Source: JASJAR01 sp039198225 (GTDB taxonomy: Bacteria; Pseudomonadota; Alphaproteobacteria; Rhodobacterales; Rhodobacteraceae). From it: a stretch of 64,000 nucleotides of DNA. Below the pieces are notes generated by a model that saw only the letters and a program-made list of their open reading frames with translations, did no database searches and was not told where the DNA came from. Made by a program: the position numbers and the translations under genes. Every line of letters starts with the position of its first letter. The first letter of the stretch is position 1. This document shows, piece after piece, positions 49,300 to 58,869 of this stretch. Where the stretch lies: NCBI GenBank assembly GCA_039198225.1, contig JBCCTQ010000017.1, forward strand, positions 1 through 64,000, read 5' to 3'.

Positions 49300-50544
49300 T
49301 TAGGTCACCGCGGGCGCCCCGTAGGGTCGTTCGCGCACCGGCAGATGGACAATCGCCGAAAACGCCCCAACCGCGACCCCGATCCACCACACAAGCTCGT
49401 ATCCGCCGGTCATGTCGTAGAGGCGACCGCCGAGCCAGACGCCGATGAACGACCCGATCTGGTGCGACAGAAACACAAACCCATAAAGCGTGCCCATGTA
49501 ACGGATCCCGTAGATATGGGCCACCAGCCCACTGGTAAGGGGCACCGTTGCGAGCCAAAGCGCCCCCATGAACACCGAAAATAGCAGCACCGAGACCGGC
49601 GTGATCGGGAACATGAAAAAGAGTGCCGCAACAATCGTCCGACCCGCATAGATCCCGGCCAGGAGGTATTTTTTCGTGTAGCGCTTCCCGAGCCAACCTG
49701 CCGCGAGCGTGCCGCCAATATTGGCAAGCCCAATGAGCGAGATCGCCACAGCGCCCAGGGCCGAGGTGGTGGTTACGCCGATGGAATGGAGCGCTGAGCC
49801 AGGTGCTATCGGCCCGCAAAGCTCTGTCACGAGGGCCGGGAAATGGGCCGTGATGAAGGCAAGCTGATAGCCGCACGAGAAAAAGCCGAGAAAGATCAGC
49901 CCGTAAGAGGGGTCACGGAAGGCGCGGATCAAGACCGTCCCGAGGCTCTCCTCAAGCTCGGCGCGGCTGACCCGTTCAGGGGCCCGCATCCAGGGCAGAA
50001 CGAGAAGGATGGCCAGTATCGACGCGGCGAAGACGAGAAAGACCGATTGCCAGGGCATAACCTGTAGGAGGAATTCGGCCGTTGGGGCGCCGACAACCTG
50101 GCCGGCCGATCCGGCAGCGGTCGCAATGGCGAGGGCCATTGAACGGTGTTCATCCGATGCGGCGCGACCCACCACCGCAAGGATGACGCCGAAGCCCGTG
50201 CCAGCGATGCCGAACCCGATGGCCATGTTCCAGAATTGATGGGCCTCGGGTGACGTCGAAAAGGCCGAGAGCGTCAGCCCCAGCGCATAGGTCACCCCAC
50301 CGAGAATGATCGCCTTCCGGTCGCCGATCTTCTCGCCCACCGCGCCAAAAAGTGGCTGACCTATCCCCCAAAAGAGGTTCTGGATCGCGATCGCGAGCGA
50401 AAACTCCGCCCGAAGCCAGCCGAATTCGTCGGCGATGGGGATTTGGAACACGCCGAAGGAGGCCCGGATTGCAAAGGAAACGAGCATGATAGCGCATCCG
50501 GCTATGAGAACCGGTGTGATGAGGGGCGCGCGCGCTTCGGCCAT
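49300..50544 (-). CDS. Major facilitator superfamily transporter
   Basis: The 414-residue protein has twelve predicted membrane helices and an MFS loop 2-3 segment GEKIGDRKAIILGG near 70-83. It resembles the OFA-like and monocarboxylate branch in its start (LITPVLIAGCAIMLVSFAIRASFGVF). The substrate is not evident and it lies alone. The ATG at 50544 was chosen because GGAGG lies eight bases before; a GTG at 50553 lies inside that ribosome site. Confidence 0.85.
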   Translation of the reverse strand: MAEARAPLITPVLIAGCAIMLVSFAIRASFGVFQIPIADEFGWLRAEFSLAIAIQNLFWGIGQPLFGAVGEKIGDRKAIILGGVTYALGLTLSAFSTSPEAHQFWNMAIGFGIAGTGFGVILAVVGRAASDEHRSMALAIATAAGSAGQVVGAPTAEFLLQVMPWQSVFLVFAASILAILLVLPWMRAPERVSRAELEESLGTVLIRAFRDPSYGLIFLGFFSCGYQLAFITAHFPALVTELCGPIAPGSALHSIGVTTTSALGAVAISLIGLANIGGTLAAGWLGKRYTKKYLLAGIYAGRTIVAALFFMFPITPVSVLLFSVFMGALWLATVPLTSGLVAHIYGIRYMGTLYGFVFLSHQIGSFIGVWLGGRLYDMTGGYELVWWIGVAVGAFSAIVHLPVRERPYGAPAVT

Positions 50545-50679
50545 AGGAAACACCTCCGTCGATCAACATCGCTGAATCGTCGACGCGGTCAAATGCGTTT
50601 TCGTGATACTAACCATCGGGCTTGCAAATCATTGGGCGACGGGCTTTCCCTCAATCGGCGCTCTGCCTAGGGACGGGCC

Positions 50680-51759
50680 ATGGACGGTCAAAGCGTACTC
50701 GATATTTACGACGCCCGTGTGGAAGCAGGCGATCTTCACCGCGACGCGGCCCAGGAAGCGCTCTTGGCTCGCCTCGACGGGGTGGCGGACGCGCTAACGG
50801 TCGCGCCAGCCGGCGGGCTTCGAGGGCTCTTTGCAAAGCGGCCCGAGGCGCCCAAGGGCCTCTATGTTTGGGGCGGGGTCGGGCGCGGCAAGTCCATGGT
50901 GATGGATCTCTTCTTCGAAGCCGCCCCTGTCGACGGAAAACGGCGGGTTCATTTTCATGCATTCATGCAAGACGTCCAAGCCGGGCTCGACGCGGCCCGA
51001 AAGGACGGAGCGCAAGATGCGTTGGTGCCAGTGGCCGACAGCATCGCCAAGGGGCTTCAGCTCCTCTGTTTTGATGAAGTCCAGATCACCGATATTGCCG
51101 ACGCGATGATTGTCGGGCGTTTGTTCGAGCGGCTCATGGATGCGGGCGTGGTTATCGTGGCGACGTCAAACCGCCCGCCCAGGGATCTTTATAAGGACGG
51201 GCTCAACCGCGACCTGTTCTTGCCTTTCATCGATCTTCTGGAGACGCGCCTCGAGGTTTGGGAGATGGCATCCGAAACCGATTATCGCCAGACCAAAATC
51301 GGCGATGAGACGACGTATTATTGGCCCGTAGACCATGCCGCCCGGACCGCGGCCGACCGGATATGGGCCGAGCTTGGCGGGACGCCGAAAACCGAGGGCC
51401 TGACCCTCCGGGTGAAAGGCCGGGACGTGGAAATTACGCAGTACATCAACGGGGTGTCGAGGTCGCGCTTCTATGCGCTTTGCGGCAAACCCCTGGGCCC
51501 GGCCGATTATCTCGCGATCGCCGAGGTAACGCGGGTGATGATCCTCGACGATATCCCGCGCCTTTCGAGCGAGAATTTCAACGAGGCGAGGCGCTTTGTG
51601 ACCTTGATAGACGCGCTCTATGAGGCTCGGGTCCGGCTCGTCGCAAGCGCCGCTGACCGGCCCGAAGCGCTCTATCTCGAAGGCGAAGGGACGTTCGAGT
51701 TTGAACGCACGGCTAGCCGTCTCCGCGAAATGACGGGCGGGGCGTTTGGGGCAGGCTAG
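50680..51759 (+). CDS. zapE: Cell division protein ZapE (AFG1-like ATPase)
   Basis: This AAA+ ATPase of 359 residues has Walker A GGVGRGKSMVMD at 65-76, Walker B LLCFDEVQITD near 127, the sensor-like VATSNRPP near 162 and a C-terminal YYYWPVD-like region. The family is known as AFG1 in mitochondria and ZapE in bacteria, where it affects FtsZ ring constriction. It is monocistronic, reads away from the MFS gene, and overlaps the stop of the ATP-grasp gene by four bases in convergent orientation. Confidence 0.93.
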   Translation: MDGQSVLDIYDARVEAGDLHRDAAQEALLARLDGVADALTVAPAGGLRGLFAKRPEAPKGLYVWGGVGRGKSMVMDLFFEAAPVDGKRRVHFHAFMQDVQAGLDAARKDGAQDALVPVADSIAKGLQLLCFDEVQITDIADAMIVGRLFERLMDAGVVIVATSNRPPRDLYKDGLNRDLFLPFIDLLETRLEVWEMASETDYRQTKIGDETTYYWPVDHAARTAADRIWAELGGTPKTEGLTLRVKGRDVEITQYINGVSRSRFYALCGKPLGPADYLAIAEVTRVMILDDIPRLSSENFNEARRFVTLIDALYEARVRLVASAADRPEALYLEGEGTFEFERTASRLREMTGGAFGAG

Positions 51760-52949
51760 GAAATGGCCCGCTCAAGCATGGCTTTGAACGCGTGGAAGAC
51801 CCGGTGCATATGCGCCTGTTTGTAAGGAAAGGTCTCGGGGCTATCCATGTCGTGGATAATGAGCGCGTTATCAGCTTCGAATACAACGAGGTTTCCGTCC
51901 CAGTCTTCGGCGCAATCAATGCCGAAATAATCAAGCCCAATCCCTCGGGCGAGCGTTTCCAATGCGCGGGCATGCCGTTTGGAAAATGAGGCCGCAAACT
52001 GGTCCATGAAGGCGGCCTCTTCGGTGCGCTTTTCGGCGGAGGCTTCCATCTCGGCATTCATATACCACACGTCCCACTGGTCGGAGATCGCCATGTGGCA
52101 GGGGTAGGCCTGACCCTCCACAAAGACGACGCGGTACTTTCGGAAACTTCCATCGTGGGCGGAGGCGTAGTCGATGAATTCGGAGACGAAGAATTGCGCT
52201 TCGTCTCGGCCGCTCAGATAGGTCTGAAATTCATCCTTGGAATTGATTTTTTGAAGGCCCATTCCCGCGTGGGAGCCCACGGGGCGGATCACATAAGGAT
52301 AATCCCCGATCGCTTGTACCTCTGGCGATCCATCCTTGAGCGCGGCCCCCAGGCTCTCCCGGTCGAGCCGGAGCGTGCGGGGAAAGCGAAGCCCCTCGGC
52401 GTCCTCAAATCGTGTCGGCAAACAATCCCTCTCAAGCCGCACGAAAGTGTCGGGCAAATTGAGAACCGGCCCATTGCTCTCCCCGTGGAGGCGTCGGACC
52501 TGCTCAAAAAAAGCCTCGGCACCAGGGGCATCGGCAGGGGCCGCGCAGAAGGCCACATCATGGGCGGGCAGCGGCAACTCGCCCGCATTCCTTCCAGGGC
52601 TCGGATAGCAGGTGATGATATCGAACTCATTGCCCGGCAGCAGAAATTCGATCGGGGTGTTCCCGCCCATATGGATCGGGGCTGCAAAGACAAGGAGTGT
52701 CTTTCGCGACGCCCGGCCACGGAAGGTGCGGAAGATCCGACAGGTCTCGAAGGCGCGGGATTGCCACTCAAGGCCGATCTCAAGATTGCCCTGAAGTTGT
52801 TCGATGAACGATAGATCCATGAAGGTTCCGGCGCTTGCCGTGCCGTTCACGCAATGGGCCATCAATTCTGCCCGAAACGGCGCCAGGTCCACGCCTTGAA
52901 ATGCAATTTGGGTCAGGGCGGCGAGGCCCAGTCTCGGCTGAGGTTCCAT
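51756..52949 (-). CDS. ATP-grasp ligase-like protein of unknown substrate
   Basis: The C-terminal half of this 397-residue protein looks like an ATP-grasp domain: YPYVIRPVGSHAGMGLQKI resembles the nucleotide-binding loop near 215, RVVFVEGQAYPCHMAISDQWDVWYMNAEM the metal region, and DYFGIDCAEDWDGNLVVFEADNALIIHDMD a RimK/glutathione-synthetase-like C-terminal motif near 350-380. The first 90 residues are helical and may be a separate domain. It could join an amino acid or small molecule to a peptide or other carboxylate. The ATG at 52949 is preceded by ATAGGTG; a TTG at 53024, directly after the folC stop, is an alternative. It is likely transcribed with folC. Confidence 0.7.
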   Translation of the reverse strand: MEPQPRLGLAALTQIAFQGVDLAPFRAELMAHCVNGTASAGTFMDLSFIEQLQGNLEIGLEWQSRAFETCRIFRTFRGRASRKTLLVFAAPIHMGGNTPIEFLLPGNEFDIITCYPSPGRNAGELPLPAHDVAFCAAPADAPGAEAFFEQVRRLHGESNGPVLNLPDTFVRLERDCLPTRFEDAEGLRFPRTLRLDRESLGAALKDGSPEVQAIGDYPYVIRPVGSHAGMGLQKINSKDEFQTYLSGRDEAQFFVSEFIDYASAHDGSFRKYRVVFVEGQAYPCHMAISDQWDVWYMNAEMEASAEKRTEEAAFMDQFAASFSKRHARALETLARGIGLDYFGIDCAEDWDGNLVVFEADNALIIHDMDSPETFPYKQAHMHRVFHAFKAMLERAIS

Positions 52950-53024
52950 TCTGGCACCTATTGTCTCGGATGCCAGATCTGCAGCAATAACCTTAATGAA
53001 CGGTCTATTCGGCCAAAGCCCCAA

Positions 53025-54323
53025 CTAGCCGTTCTCGCGGAGGACCGCCCCGGCAAGATAGAGCGATCCGCCGATCAGGATCCGGCTATCGGGGTTGTCT
53101 GCGACGATGTCCGCAATGGCGGTTTCCACGTCATCGGCCCGCCGCGCAGGGATCCCCACCGCCTCGGCGGCGGACGCAGTATCCTCTGCTGTCAGCGTCG
53201 CTTCGACACCGGGTATCGTCACAGCGTGGAGCGTTTCGACCGAGCCCTTGAGATGGCGAAGGTATCCTTCGACATCCTTGGTTTTGAGCATCCCGCAAAC
53301 CATCACGGTCTTTCGGGGGGGAAGATCGGCTAGAACCGACACCATCGCCTCACCTGCAGCCGGGTTATGCCCGCCGTCGAGCCAGATTTCAGCGCCTGGC
53401 GCCAGTTCCGTCAGAGGGCCCGCTTTCAGCCGCTGCATCCGTGCGGGCCAATCGGCTTCGCTGACGGCGGCATCTGCGGCCGGGCCCACAAAGCCCAAAT
53501 GGCGCAAGCCCACCACCGCCGTGCCTGCGTTAACGATCTGGTGCGGCCCGCGAAGGTTGGGCATCGGAAGATCGACAAGGCCCGTCTCGTCTTCGACAAT
53601 AAGGCGTCCGCCCTCGGCGCGCGCATGCCAATGCTGGCCCGCAATCATTGCCGGTGCTCCGGCCCGGGCGATGGCGTCCTCGATTACGTCGAGGCTTTCT
53701 TCCTTTTGGGGTGCGACCACGACCGGCACACCCTTTTTGATGATGCCCGCCTTTTCGCTGGCGATCTCGCCTAAGGTCTCGCCCAGGAATTGCTGGTGGT
53801 CATAGCTGATCGGCGTGATGATCGAGAGCCGCGGCTTGCCGATCACATTGGTAGCGTCGAGCCGACCGCCAAGACCCACTTCGAGAAGCGTCCAGTCGGC
53901 CTGGATCTGCGAGAAGGCCAGAAAGGCCGCGGCCGTGGTGATCTCAAAATAGGTGATCGGGTCGCCGCCATTGGCCTCGTAAACCTCGTCGAGAAGGGCT
54001 GCCAGCTGGTCTTCACCTATAATCCGCCCGGCCAGTCGTATCCTTTCATGGAACCTCACCAAATGGGGTGAGGTATAGGCGTGCGCGGTCTGGAACACAC
54101 CTTCGATCCCGGCCCGGAGCATAGCTTGGGTCGAGCCTTTGCCATTGGTCCCGGCCACATGGATAACCGGCGGGATCTTCTCTTGGGGATTGCCGAGGGC
54201 CTCGAGACAGCGCCACATGCGGTCGAGGGTGAGGTCGATATGCTTGGGATGGAGCGACATCATCCGTTCGAGGATGACATCCGATGGCGCGGCAGACCTG
54301 GTGGCCGAAAGCGTAATGCTCAC
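53025..54323 (-). CDS. folC: Folylpolyglutamate synthase/dihydrofolate synthase
   Basis: FolC adds glutamate to dihydropteroate and folates. The 432-residue product has the P-loop VAGTNGKGSTQAM at 56-68, the HAYTSPHLVRFHERI region, AAAFLAFSQIQADWTLLEVGLGGRLDATN and GGHNPAAGEAM near 315-325, and the C-terminal Rossmann-like domain. It starts with GTG at 54323, overlapping the accD stop (GTGA). The accD-folC order is well known in proteobacteria. Confidence 0.95.
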   Translation of the reverse strand: MSITLSATRSAAPSDVILERMMSLHPKHIDLTLDRMWRCLEALGNPQEKIPPVIHVAGTNGKGSTQAMLRAGIEGVFQTAHAYTSPHLVRFHERIRLAGRIIGEDQLAALLDEVYEANGGDPITYFEITTAAAFLAFSQIQADWTLLEVGLGGRLDATNVIGKPRLSIITPISYDHQQFLGETLGEIASEKAGIIKKGVPVVVAPQKEESLDVIEDAIARAGAPAMIAGQHWHARAEGGRLIVEDETGLVDLPMPNLRGPHQIVNAGTAVVGLRHLGFVGPAADAAVSEADWPARMQRLKAGPLTELAPGAEIWLDGGHNPAAGEAMVSVLADLPPRKTVMVCGMLKTKDVEGYLRHLKGSVETLHAVTIPGVEATLTAEDTASAAEAVGIPARRADDVETAIADIVADNPDSRILIGGSLYLAGAVLRENG

Positions 54324-55261
54324 TCGGCGGCGTCGGCGCGGGGTTCGAGGATCAGGGGTTCTTCGCTTTCGGGCTCTTCCACCGGGCGTGGCAGATCCCC
54401 GGCAATGGCCGGAGGCAATCCGAGAAGAAGCCGCGTGATCCGCACCAATTCTTCCTTTAGGTCGCGGCGATGGGTGACCCGGTCAAGCATGCCGTGGTCG
54501 AGAAGGTACTCGGCGCGCTGGAAGCCCTCGGGGAGTTTTTCGCGGATCGTCTGCTCGATCACCCGGGGTCCAGCAAAGCAGATGAGAGCATTGGGTTCGG
54601 CAATATGGACATCGCCAAGCATGGCGTAAGACGCTGTGACCCCGCCGGTGGTGGGGTGGGTCAGGACAACGATGTAAGGAAGCCCCGCCTCTTTGACCAT
54701 ATCGACGGCCACAGTCGTCCGCGGCATCTGCATCAGCGACAGGATCCCCTCCTGCATCCGGGCCCCGCCCGCGGCTGAGAAAAGGACCAAAGGCCGTTTT
54801 CGTTCAACGGCCCGTTCGGCAGCTGCGATGATGGCATTGCCGACATACATCCCCATCGATCCGCCCATGAAGGAAAAGTCCTGGCCCGCAGCCACGATCG
54901 GCGTCCGGCCTATTTCGCCTTCGGCGATGAGCATCGCTTCCTTTTCGCCGGTGACTTTTTGGGCCGCTTTCATTCGGTCGGGATATTTCTTTTGGTCGCG
55001 GAAACTCAAAGGGTCGACGACCGGTTCGGGCACTTCGACTTCCGTGAAAATCCCGCCGTCGAAAAGGTGAAAAAACCGGTCTCGCGGCGCGATGGCCATG
55101 TGATGCTGGCAATTGGTGCAGACGTTGAGGTTCTCAGCCACTTCGCGGTGAAACAGCATCGTTCCGCATTCGGGGCATTTGGTCCAAAGGTTCTCGGGCA
55201 CCTCGCGACGGGAGAACAGCGAGTTGATCCGTGGCCGGACGTAATTCGAGATCCAGTTCAT
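54320..55261 (-). CDS. accD: Acetyl-CoA carboxylase carboxyltransferase subunit beta
   Basis: AccD with AccA transfers the carboxyl group from biotin to acetyl-CoA in fatty acid synthesis. The 313-residue protein has the four-cysteine zinc ribbon C29, C32, C48 and C51 and the carboxyltransferase core, with FSAAGGARMQEGILSLMQM and LTHPTTGGVTASYAMLGD, the acyl-CoA-binding glycine stretches. A short C-terminal acidic tail follows. It is coupled to folC by a four-base overlap. The upstream CPBP gene ends 64 bases before its ATG at 55261. Confidence 0.97.
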   Translation of the reverse strand: MNWISNYVRPRINSLFSRREVPENLWTKCPECGTMLFHREVAENLNVCTNCQHHMAIAPRDRFFHLFDGGIFTEVEVPEPVVDPLSFRDQKKYPDRMKAAQKVTGEKEAMLIAEGEIGRTPIVAAGQDFSFMGGSMGMYVGNAIIAAAERAVERKRPLVLFSAAGGARMQEGILSLMQMPRTTVAVDMVKEAGLPYIVVLTHPTTGGVTASYAMLGDVHIAEPNALICFAGPRVIEQTIREKLPEGFQRAEYLLDHGMLDRVTHRRDLKEELVRITRLLLGLPPAIAGDLPRPVEEPESEEPLILEPRADAAE

Positions 55262-55324
55262 ATTCTGCCCTTATTCGTTGGCCGAGAGGTAATCCTGGCC
55301 AGCGAAAAATGCAATCAGGGCGAT

Positions 55325-56218
55325 CTAGCGTGCGGTCAGGCGCCGGGTGATTGCCCATGAAAGGCCGAGAAGGATTGCGCTCCCGGCAATAGACCAGCCG
55401 ATGGGTTCAGGATCGGCCGCATCATAGGGCGTGCGAAAAAGGGCCAGACCAGTCACCGTGCCCTCTGTAGCGATCACGGCAAGGCCCATTGTGTTGTTGG
55501 CAAAGTGGATCCCCCAGGCCGCGCCGAGTGAGCCCGTGCGCGCTGTCAGATCGGCGGCCGCGAGACCGAAGAGCGTGGCCACGATGATCGGCAGCCAAAA
55601 ATTCTCGCCTAGGGCCCCCGGATTGTAATGGACCAGGCCAAAAAGGAGCGAGGGGACTAACATCCACACAAAAGCGCTTTTGAAACGTGCGGCGAGCTGG
55701 CTTTGAAGATAACCCCGGAAGGCGAGCTCTTCGGCACCGGTTTGGACGATGATCGCGAGAAGCGTCAGGGGAAGGATGCTCAGCCACCGGAGGGGGTCGA
55801 GATTGGGGAGCCCGTCAAAGCCCACAAAAAGCACCGGAAGAAAGGTGATTGCCGCCAGGCCGAAGGTCACACCTGCGGCAATGGCGAAGTCCCGGATCAC
55901 ACGCGGTGCCCGGCCGAGATAAGCTCCGAACCCCCGCCCATGCAGAAACTTGCCCGCCGCAAACGCACCGAGCGCCATGGCAGGAAAACTCGTCAGCAAG
56001 AGAAAAAGCGTAATCTCCGGCGTTTCCGGCGCCGCAAAGAGGAACGACCATTCATCAAAGCTGAGATCGGGCCCTATCAGACGCCAGCCCAATAGAAGCG
56101 CGGCGAATGTGCCAATGATATAAATGATCGCTGCCAAGATCAGCCCGAGGGCGAGCCGCCAAAGGGCGGGACGGTAGGGGGCGGGATCAGAAAGCGGGGC
56201 GTAACGGGCATAGGCCAT
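55325..56218 (-). CDS. CPBP-family intramembrane metalloprotease (CAAX protease-like)
   Basis: This 297-residue protein has about eight membrane helices and the conserved CPBP motifs: EELAFRG near 185-191 (motif 1, catalytic glutamates and arginine), FGLVHYNPG near 215 and WGIHFANNTMGL near 257. The family covers Abi-type self-immunity proteins and CAAX processing enzymes. The ATG at 56218 gives a protein whose first residues are cytoplasmic; the frame extends to 56308 but without family similarity. No peptide-toxin gene is near. Confidence 0.85.
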   Translation of the reverse strand: MAYARYAPLSDPAPYRPALWRLALGLILAAIIYIIGTFAALLLGWRLIGPDLSFDEWSFLFAAPETPEITLFLLLTSFPAMALGAFAAGKFLHGRGFGAYLGRAPRVIRDFAIAAGVTFGLAAITFLPVLFVGFDGLPNLDPLRWLSILPLTLLAIIVQTGAEELAFRGYLQSQLAARFKSAFVWMLVPSLLFGLVHYNPGALGENFWLPIIVATLFGLAAADLTARTGSLGAAWGIHFANNTMGLAVIATEGTVTGLALFRTPYDAADPEPIGWSIAGSAILLGLSWAITRRLTAR

Positions 56219-56470
56219 GGCCGAGTAACTGGATATCCTGTATCCTTTCGTCAACGCCCCCCTAGGATTGAATATTTTGCGCGCTAATTTTGTGTGCTTC
56301 GCGTTCAAGTGCTTTCACTTCTCGCCCATGGGCCTATAAATCAAGGCTCGGCCATGCAGTAGCAGAGCGCCATGCAAGCCACGCGCGCCGGAGACAACTC
56401 CGGCCAAGCCGCCTCAGCTTGCAGCGCTATCTTTGCTTAGATATGGGTCGCGGCCAGTTCGAGGGACAGC

Positions 56471-58204
56471 ATGCTTAAACGGCGTTGGGACAAAGCTAAA
56501 CTGCCGAGCCGCTACGTGACGGAGGGGCCCGCTCGGGCGCCGCACCGGTCGTATTTTTATGCGATGGGTCTTTCCGAAGAAGAGATCCATCAGCCTTTCG
56601 TCGGCGTGGCCACCTGCTGGAATGAAGCAGCCCCCTGTAACATTTCGCTGAACCGCCAGGCGCAAGCGGTCAAGCTCGGTGTGAAGGTCGGGGGCGGCAC
56701 GCCGCGCGAATTCACCACCATCACCGTAACCGACGGGATTGCCATGGGCCATGAGGGGATGCGCTCGTCCCTCGCCTCGCGGGAGGCGATTGCCGACACG
56801 GTGGAACTCACCATGCGCGGCCATTGCTACGACGCGGTTGTGGGGCTTGCGGGCTGTGACAAGTCCTTGCCTGGCATGATGATGGCCATGGTTCGGCTCA
56901 ATGTGCCGAGCGTTTTCATCTATGGCGGCTCGATCCTTCCGGGTCGGCTCAACGGCAAGGATATCACTGTCCAGGACGTGTTCGAGGCCGTGGGGAAGCA
57001 CCAGGCAGGCAACTACTCCGACGAGGAACTCGCCGTTCTTGAACGGGTGGCGTGCCCTTCGGCAGGGGCGTGTGGTGGCCAATTTACCGCCAATACCATG
57101 GCCTGCGTGTCTGAGGCGGTAGGGCTCGCGCTGCCTAATTCCTCTGGTGCTCCGGCCCCTTACGAGAGCCGCGACGCGTACGGCAAAGCCTCGGGCGAGG
57201 CGGTGATGAACCTTATTGAGCGCAATATCCGCGCCAGGGATATCGTGACGCGGGAATCCCTTGAAAATGCCGCGCGGGTCGTGGCCTGCACCGGCGGTTC
57301 GACCAATGCGGGGCTTCATTTGCCCGCCATCGCCCATGAGGCGGGGATCTCGTTTGATCTCTTCGATGTCTGCGAGATCTTCCGCGACACGCCCTATTTC
57401 GTGGACCTTAAGCCGGGCGGGCAATACGTGGCTAAGGATCTTTACGAGGCAGGTGGCGTGCCGGTCGTGATGCGCGAACTGCGGCGTGCGGGCCTTGTCC
57501 ACGAAGATTGCATGACGTCGACCGGGCGGAGCATGGGCGAAGAGCTTGATCTTGTGGAGCGCGAGGCCGACGGGCGGGTGATCTACCCAGTCGACGCACC
57601 GATTTCGCCGACTGGCGGGGTCGTGGGCCTTGAGGGGAACCTCGCTCCAGAAGGCGCGATCGTGAAAGTGGCCGGCATCCCGACCGAGCTTCAGCGTTTC
57701 GTGGGACCGGCCCGGATATTCGAATGCGAGGAAGACGCCTTCGAAGCGGTCAAGCGGCGCGAATACCAGGAAGGCGAAGTCATCGTCATTCGCAACGAGG
57801 GTCCCGCCGGGGGGCCCGGTATGCGCGAAATGCTCGCCACGACCGCGGCGATCTCGGGCCAAGGCATGGGCAAAAAGGTCGCCTTGATCACCGATGGGCG
57901 TTTCTCCGGCGCAACACGCGGGCTCTGTGTGGGTCATGTTGGGCCGGAAGCGGCCCATTGTGGCCCTATCGCATTGATTCGGAACGGCGACGTCATTACA
58001 CTCGACGCCAACAAGGGCGAACTCTCGGTGAACCTCACCGAAGAAGAATTCGCCGAAAGGCGAGAGCAGTGGGGCGGTCCCCGTGAGACGATCTACGCGA
58101 GCGGCGCGCTTTGGAAATATGCGCAGCTTGTCGGGGCAACCCGGCAAGGAGCGGTCACGCATCCCGGCGCCAATGACGAGCGCCACATCTACGTCGACAT
58201 TTAA
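56471..58204 (+). CDS. ilvD: Dihydroxy-acid dehydratase
   Basis: IlvD removes water from dihydroxy-acids in branched-chain amino acid synthesis. The 577-residue product has iron-sulfur ligand cysteines C56 region and C129 in GLAGCDKSLPG, C201 in SAGACGGQFTANTM, and the carbamylated lysine K131. The family signature CDKS is exact. The length is typical. The ATG at 56471 follows GAGGGACAGC. A long open frame on the opposite strand covers nearly the whole gene and is a composition artefact. The next gene overlaps by 32 bases. Confidence 0.96.
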   Translation: MLKRRWDKAKLPSRYVTEGPARAPHRSYFYAMGLSEEEIHQPFVGVATCWNEAAPCNISLNRQAQAVKLGVKVGGGTPREFTTITVTDGIAMGHEGMRSSLASREAIADTVELTMRGHCYDAVVGLAGCDKSLPGMMMAMVRLNVPSVFIYGGSILPGRLNGKDITVQDVFEAVGKHQAGNYSDEELAVLERVACPSAGACGGQFTANTMACVSEAVGLALPNSSGAPAPYESRDAYGKASGEAVMNLIERNIRARDIVTRESLENAARVVACTGGSTNAGLHLPAIAHEAGISFDLFDVCEIFRDTPYFVDLKPGGQYVAKDLYEAGGVPVVMRELRRAGLVHEDCMTSTGRSMGEELDLVEREADGRVIYPVDAPISPTGGVVGLEGNLAPEGAIVKVAGIPTELQRFVGPARIFECEEDAFEAVKRREYQEGEVIVIRNEGPAGGPGMREMLATTAAISGQGMGKKVALITDGRFSGATRGLCVGHVGPEAAHCGPIALIRNGDVITLDANKGELSVNLTEEEFAERREQWGGPRETIYASGALWKYAQLVGATRQGAVTHPGANDERHIYVDI

Positions 58205-58811
58205 ATTCGCGGCTTTCGCACTGCTTCTGGGCTGTGGGGCCCAGGTCGACGTTACTCGCCTGGCTCCCGACCGGATACTGGTGGCAGAGGACGTCGTTGT
58301 GGCTGGGCCTCCGGGCTATTGCGTCGACCCGTCCGGTCTCCGCGAAACGGTTGAAGCGACCTTCGTTCTACTGGGAAGCTGCGCAGTCTTGAGCGAAGGC
58401 GGGCTTCGGACAGCGCCGGACCAGCCAGGGGTTTTGACGGTTCTGATTTCGGCAGAAGAGGATGGATCGTCCCTGTCGGTGGCCAGCGAGGACGAGCTCC
58501 GCTCGTTCTTTGACGGCGCAGAAGGTCGTGCGGCCCTGTCGCCGGACGGTAGGGCTGAAAGCATCCTCATACTCGAGACCCGCGTGGACGACGGTCAAGT
58601 CTATGTCCGTGCACGCGACATGTCGCCCCTTCGCCCCGATGGGGTCGATCGGGAGTATTGGCGGGCACTTTTCGAACTCAATGGTCGTCTGGTGACTGCG
58701 ACGCTCCTTGGATTTGAAGTCGACCCCTTGGAACCCGAAGAAGGGCTCGAAACCCTGACGGCCCTCACCGCGCGGCTTTTTCGCGAGAACGAGCCAGGTC
58801 TTCCGGAATGA
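58173..58811 (+). CDS. Putative lipoprotein of unknown function
   Basis: The start at 58173 lies 32 bases inside ilvD. The 212-residue product begins with a lipoprotein signal, MTSATSTSTFKFAAFALLLGC (lipobox LLLGC, C21). The mature part contains CVDPSGLRETVEATFVLLGSCAVLSEGG and VLTVLISAEEDGS, with no recognised domain. The upstream frame from 58083 is open but lies wholly in ilvD. It is probably made together with ilvD or from a promoter inside it. It may be anchored in the outer membrane; I do not know the function. Confidence 0.65.
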   Translation: MTSATSTSTFKFAAFALLLGCGAQVDVTRLAPDRILVAEDVVVAGPPGYCVDPSGLRETVEATFVLLGSCAVLSEGGLRTAPDQPGVLTVLISAEEDGSSLSVASEDELRSFFDGAEGRAALSPDGRAESILILETRVDDGQVYVRARDMSPLRPDGVDREYWRALFELNGRLVTATLLGFEVDPLEPEEGLETLTALTARLFRENEPGLPE

Positions 58812-58869
58812 GGGGCCTGCGAAAGATAGTTCTCAGCCTGAGCGGCGCCCGCCCGGTGCGAGGATCGAG

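Noticed and set aside
56414..58186. A 590-codon open frame on the minus strand opposite ilvD
   Set aside because: It mirrors almost the whole ilvD gene, its sequence is rich in Arg, His and Gly without any known motif, and ilvD has all its catalytic residues. It is an effect of base composition.
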